Shown one piece after another: positions 60,771-64,000 of a stretch of DNA of 64,000 nucleotides. The DNA comes from VAZQ01 sp045811525 (GTDB lineage: Bacteria; Pseudomonadota; Alphaproteobacteria; Rhizobiales; Xanthobacteraceae): NCBI GenBank assembly GCA_045811525.1, contig JBJMTV010000010.1, positions 62,001-126,000 of the forward strand. The letters are read 5' to 3'. A program made the position numbers and the translations under genes. Within the stretch, counting starts at the first letter, position 1, and each line of letters starts with the position of its first letter. The notes beneath the pieces were generated by a model, which worked only from the letters and a program-made list of their open reading frames with translations, was not told where the DNA came from and searched no databases.

Positions 60771-61922
60771 TCACACTCGATGCGTCTCATGTCCGACATT
60801 GCTGGCGCTGGTGCCCGCAGCCGCGCCGTGCTCGGCGGTGATGTCGGCCGTCGGCTTCGCGATCACTTCCTGTACGTAGCTCTCGAGCTCGACTGCGCGG
60901 CGCTTGGCGGTATGCGATTGCAAAACCCGGCGCCGCGCCGCGGCGCCAATCTGCCGGCGCTGCTGCTGCGGCAGATCGCACAGGAAATGGCGAACTCCCT
61001 CCGCGCAATCGGCAACGAGAATTTCTTTTCCGAATTCGAAGAAACTCTCCAAGCCAGGCCATCGGTCGCTGATCACAGTGACACCGCAAGCGGCGGCCTC
61101 GAACAGGCGCACGCTGGGTGAGAAGCCGGCTGCGGCCATGTCCGGCCTGGTCAAGTTGAGCGTGTAGTCTTGGCTGCAATAAAAGGCGGAATGCTGATCC
61201 GGCGCCAGGTGCTCGATATGCTCGACATTGTCGGGCCAGCGAATCGAGGCGGGATATTGCGCACCGGCGACGACGAAGCGCGATTGCGGGAGCTTGCGCG
61301 CAGGCTCGAATAGCAACCGCTCGAGCAAGGGCTGACGGTCCTCGCTGAACGTTCCGATATAGCCGAGCGCCCACTTGCGGCGCGCGCGGACCGGCGCGTG
61401 CGTCTGCGGATCGACGGCGCAGTAGAGGGCACGCGCGCGGGGACTGCCGTACATGTCCTCGATCAGCTGCAGGGTCGGTCCGCCGGTGAACGAAAGATAC
61501 AGGTTGAAGCGGGGGACCAAAGGCGGACTGATGTAGCCGGCGTCGCCGCTTTCCAGCCGCTTCAACGTGACCGGCGTGTCGATGTCATAGAACGCCGTCA
61601 CACCATGTGCCGTGCTGGTGATCCAGTCTCCCAGCACCGCCCCGTCTGGCACGTACGATCCCATCACCACGAGGTCCGCTTGCCGCGTCAATGCGGCGTA
61701 GCGCTGAGGCACTTCTTTGAGCGTGTCGTAGAGCTCGATGCCACAATGCGGGGAGGTCGGCAGATCGCGGTGCGACCGGTACCACGGCACGTCGCGCTCG
61801 AGAAAGGTGACGCGGTGCCCGCGGGCAGCCAGCGCCTTGGTCAGCGCGCGGTAGGTGGTGGCGTGACCATTGCCCCACGACGAGGTGATCGACAGACCAT
61901 AAATAACGATGTCGAGCTTCAT
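60771..61922 (-). CDS. CgeB-like glycosyltransferase 1
   Basis: A 383-residue GT-B type glycosyltransferase of the CgeB/Glyco_trans_1_2 group. The N-terminus is YGLSITSSWGNGHATTYR and the C-terminal domain holds FSPSVRLFEAAACGVTVISD. No signal peptide or membrane segment is seen. It overlaps the next upstream gene by ATGA (61919-61922). It lies 116 bp ahead of the UXS gene. The sugar donor and acceptor are unknown. Confidence 0.88.
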   Translation of the reverse strand: MKLDIVIYGLSITSSWGNGHATTYRALTKALAARGHRVTFLERDVPWYRSHRDLPTSPHCGIELYDTLKEVPQRYAALTRQADLVVMGSYVPDGAVLGDWITSTAHGVTAFYDIDTPVTLKRLESGDAGYISPPLVPRFNLYLSFTGGPTLQLIEDMYGSPRARALYCAVDPQTHAPVRARRKWALGYIGTFSEDRQPLLERLLFEPARKLPQSRFVVAGAQYPASIRWPDNVEHIEHLAPDQHSAFYCSQDYTLNLTRPDMAAAGFSPSVRLFEAAACGVTVISDRWPGLESFFEFGKEILVADCAEGVRHFLCDLPQQQRRQIGAAARRRVLQSHTAKRRAVELESYVQEVIAKPTADITAEHGAAAGTSASNVGHETHRV

Positions 61923-63010
61923 TCGGCGGCCTCGTATCGACTGATCCGGCTTGCGAGCAGCGCCGCCACCTCTTGTGCCCGATGCGTGTAGGTATGCTTG
62001 GCGAGAATTCGCGAGCGGCCCGCCTTGGCAATCTGCTGCGCCGCTTGCGGCGTCAGCCCGGCCATAATGTCGGCCACCTCATTGCCGTCAGCGGCAACGA
62101 GAATCTCGCGCCCGGGCTCGAGAAAGAGCTCGATGCCATCCCAGGCATCACTGATGATGCAGGCGCCGCTGCCGGCGGCCTCGAATATGCGGGTCGGCGG
62201 CGAAAAGCCGAACCGCGCCATGCTCCCGCGATTGACGTTGAGCGTTGCCCCGCCAGAGCAATAGAAGGCGTTATGGTCACCGCTGCCGACGTGACCGGCA
62301 AGCCGAACATTGCTCGGCAATTGCTTGGTCTCCCATCCCGAGCCTCCGAGCAGGAAGGACTTTTCCGGTAGCCGCGCGGCCGCTTTGAGGAAGAACTCCT
62401 CCACGCGTGCCTCGCGATCCGGCAGCCGGTTGCCGAGAAAGCTCAGGTCGCACTGAAACTCGGGACGTGCGGGCACCGGATGGTGGGTCTGCGGGTCGAG
62501 CGCGTTGTAGATGGGAACGCAAGCGCGGGCACCGAGCTCGCGATAGCGTCGCACCACCGGATCGCCACCGCCATAAGTGAGCACCATGTCGTACCGCGGG
62601 ATCATCCGCCGCAGGTGATGCCGCTCGTCAGCGGCCATGCTCTCGAGGGTGGCCGGCGCATCGACATCCCAGTACACGGTGGTGTGGCGCGTTCCCACCG
62701 CTGCCGGGACGGCTTGCTCGAGCTCGGCATCGAAAACTCCGACGCCGCTCGCTTTCGCGATCAGATCGCACTGGCGCACCGCCTCCTCCAGAGCGGATTG
62801 CCAGCCCAGAGCGGTCGCGGGATAGACCACAACGCGAGCCCATTCCGGATCAGCCATGTCACGATGTTGCTGGCGCCCGTAAGCATCCGGCTCATAGAAC
62901 GTGATGTCCTCGCCGAGCGCGGCCAAGGCCTTGAGGAGACCCCGATAGTAGGTCGCCGCCCCATTCCAGTATGAGGAAACCAGGCTCGACCCGAAGAAAG
63001 CGATCTTCAT
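61919..63010 (-). CDS. CgeB-like glycosyltransferase 2
   Basis: A 363-residue protein related to its neighbour: FFGSSLVSSYWNGAATYYRG at the N-terminus and FSPPTRIFEAAGSGACIISD in the C-terminal domain. It overlaps glycosyltransferase 1 by 4 bp and glycosyltransferase 3 by 4 bp (63007-63010), so the three are probably translationally coupled. Shared motifs suggest an origin by gene duplication. Confidence 0.88.
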   Translation of the reverse strand: MKIAFFGSSLVSSYWNGAATYYRGLLKALAALGEDITFYEPDAYGRQQHRDMADPEWARVVVYPATALGWQSALEEAVRQCDLIAKASGVGVFDAELEQAVPAAVGTRHTTVYWDVDAPATLESMAADERHHLRRMIPRYDMVLTYGGGDPVVRRYRELGARACVPIYNALDPQTHHPVPARPEFQCDLSFLGNRLPDREARVEEFFLKAAARLPEKSFLLGGSGWETKQLPSNVRLAGHVGSGDHNAFYCSGGATLNVNRGSMARFGFSPPTRIFEAAGSGACIISDAWDGIELFLEPGREILVAADGNEVADIMAGLTPQAAQQIAKAGRSRILAKHTYTHRAQEVAALLASRISRYEAAE

Positions 63011-64000
63011 GGCTCGGCCACTTCCTCGGTTGCCGCGAGCATCGGCGCGCTCGCCGAAGGCCTGGCGCGACGGATGCTCTCGATGATGGCGAGGAGCTCA
63101 CGCACGCGATGCGCGCAAGTGTGGCGCGAGCGGATCGCCTGCAGCCCGGTGAGCGCCATCTCGCCGGCGAGCTCCCGGTCGTCCTTCAGCAGACGAAACG
63201 CAGCAGCGGCTTCCTCGCTGCTGCGCCCAGTCAGAAAGCATCCCGGCGGGAATAAGCCTTCACTGTCGTGCCAGGGGGCACTGACAAGCGGTATTGCACA
63301 CGCGAGCGCCTCGAAAACGCGGATGGTCGGAATGCCGATCAAACGCTCGACATAAGGGCGCCGCGGCACGTGTACGGTGAGGCGGGCACGCGCGAAGGCC
63401 TGCGGCGCGAGGTGGTTCGGCAGCCAGCCTGCATATTCCACACCGCTTTCGCGCAGCCGGGCGCGAGCGTCCTCGGGATAGCGCACACCATGCACGCGCG
63501 CCTTGATCGAGCTCTGGCGAACCGGATCGATGAGATACTGCTGCAGCTCGCTGTCGCGTTCGCCGTCGCCCCAGTTGCCGATCCAGATGAGGTCCGTGTC
63601 GGGGACAGTGTCCGGGTGCGGTCGAAACAACGGCACATCCGCCGCCTCATGCCACGTGAAAGCACGATGCCCCCAGCCGAGGTCGAGGTAGAGCTCGCGC
63701 AACACTTCACCGAAGGCGAGAACGGCATCGTACCGATCAAGCGCGAAGCGGCTGATCTCGTCAGCGGCACTGATGGCGCGGTGGTGTGTATCGTGGAATA
63801 GCAGCATGAACCGGCGGCTCGCCGCGCGCTGCTCTCCCAGCGCGGCGATCAGCTCGGGGTCGTTCCACTCATGGGCAATCACCACGTCCGCATCGGTGAG
63901 CGCGCGATCGAGGTCGAGGCTTGCGAGGCGGTAACTCTCCAGCTTGACGCCGGGGACAAGGCTTTGCGCCTCGGCCAGATAGGCGGCGCCGCCATCCTGC
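63007..64000 (-). CDS. CgeB-like glycosyltransferase 3 (5' end beyond window)
   Basis: The frame is open from 63007 to the right edge with no stop, so the N-terminus is missing. The sequence readable here (331 codons) contains FHDTHHRAISAADEISRF, VPRRPYVERLIGIPTIRVFE and ALACAIPLVSAPWH, which parallel the C-terminal domains of the two neighbours. Upstream residues (DGGAAYLAEAQSLVPGVKLE) continue the fold. It is the most upstream member of the cluster visible. Confidence 0.85.
   Translation of the reverse strand, partial: QDGGAAYLAEAQSLVPGVKLESYRLASLDLDRALTDADVVIAHEWNDPELIAALGEQRAASRRFMLLFHDTHHRAISAADEISRFALDRYDAVLAFGEVLRELYLDLGWGHRAFTWHEAADVPLFRPHPDTVPDTDLIWIGNWGDGERDSELQQYLIDPVRQSSIKARVHGVRYPEDARARLRESGVEYAGWLPNHLAPQAFARARLTVHVPRRPYVERLIGIPTIRVFEALACAIPLVSAPWHDSEGLFPPGCFLTGRSSEEAAAAFRLLKDDRELAGEMALTGLQAIRSRHTCAHRVRELLAIIESIRRARPSASAPMLAATEEVAEP

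Overview
The window is a GC-rich stretch of an alphaproteobacterial chromosome. Gene content and order point to Hyphomicrobiales, probably a Bradyrhizobium/Xanthobacteraceae relative: parA-rsmG-mnmG-mnmE, rho-hemJ-hemE, ppsR-maf-coaE-dnaQ, secB, hslVU-hisBHAF and hrcA-grpE. Orphan TctC-type and TrpX-type binding proteins also fit that group. The genus cannot be fixed from sequence alone. No rRNA, tRNA, CRISPR array, insertion sequence or prophage was recognised.

Layout. (1) 1-10791 is the left origin flank. It holds parA (cut by the window edge), rsmG, mnmG, mnmE, rho, hemJ and hemE, nearly all on the minus strand, plus two 16-bp ParB sites (parS) at 1531 and 3688. (2) 10792-11183 is the hemE/ppsR intergenic region. 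It is the best candidate for the chromosomal replication origin, with an AT-rich block, DnaA-box-like sites, four GANTC sites and transcription diverging away on both sides. (3) 11184-18100 runs mostly rightward: ppsR, maf, coaE and dnaQ (aroE, usually between maf and coaE, is absent), with secB and fxsA leftward, then a Tim44-like gene, mltA and smr. (4) 18134-26642 holds an orphan binding protein, hslU/hslV, the histidine genes hisB-hisH-hisA-hisF-hisE (with a DUF2628 gene and an antisense DedA gene inserted) and coaA. (5) 26662-41492 is mixed housekeeping and accessory: a hybrid histidine kinase, a GST, a YifB-type ATPase, a small zinc-ribbon protein, a TsdA-like cytochrome, gshB, an rsmI-yraN pair, a lipoprotein, rph-rdgB-hemW, a frameshifted TctC-type protein and a secreted isochorismatase-like protein. 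(6) 41634-50869 is the heat-shock region: hrcA, grpE, then four unrelated genes, then dnaK and dnaJ. A heat-shock-type promoter and a structured leader precede dnaK, and a terminator follows it. (7) 50947-59426 holds a PmtA-like methyltransferase, pyrF, a tandem DUF1330 gene, dapB/gpmI (convergent and overlapping), a REP-like repeat, a deacetylase, an Ada-like DNA repair gene, a DUF2244 gene and nth. (8) 59512-64000 is a leftward cluster of three overlapping CgeB-like glycosyltransferases and a UDP-glucuronate decarboxylase, probably for a surface glycan.

Functionally the window is an origin/partition neighbourhood. ParA and parS segregate the newly copied origin, and core tRNA-modification, heme, cofactor, proteolysis and chaperone genes sit beside it at high gene dosage. 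The most unusual items are the oriC/parS geometry, a 37-bp AT-rich nested hairpin inside mnmE, a possible RNA thermometer before dnaK, a single-base frameshift in a signal peptide, repeated basic N-terminal sequence on Nth, and the tandem glycosyltransferase cluster.
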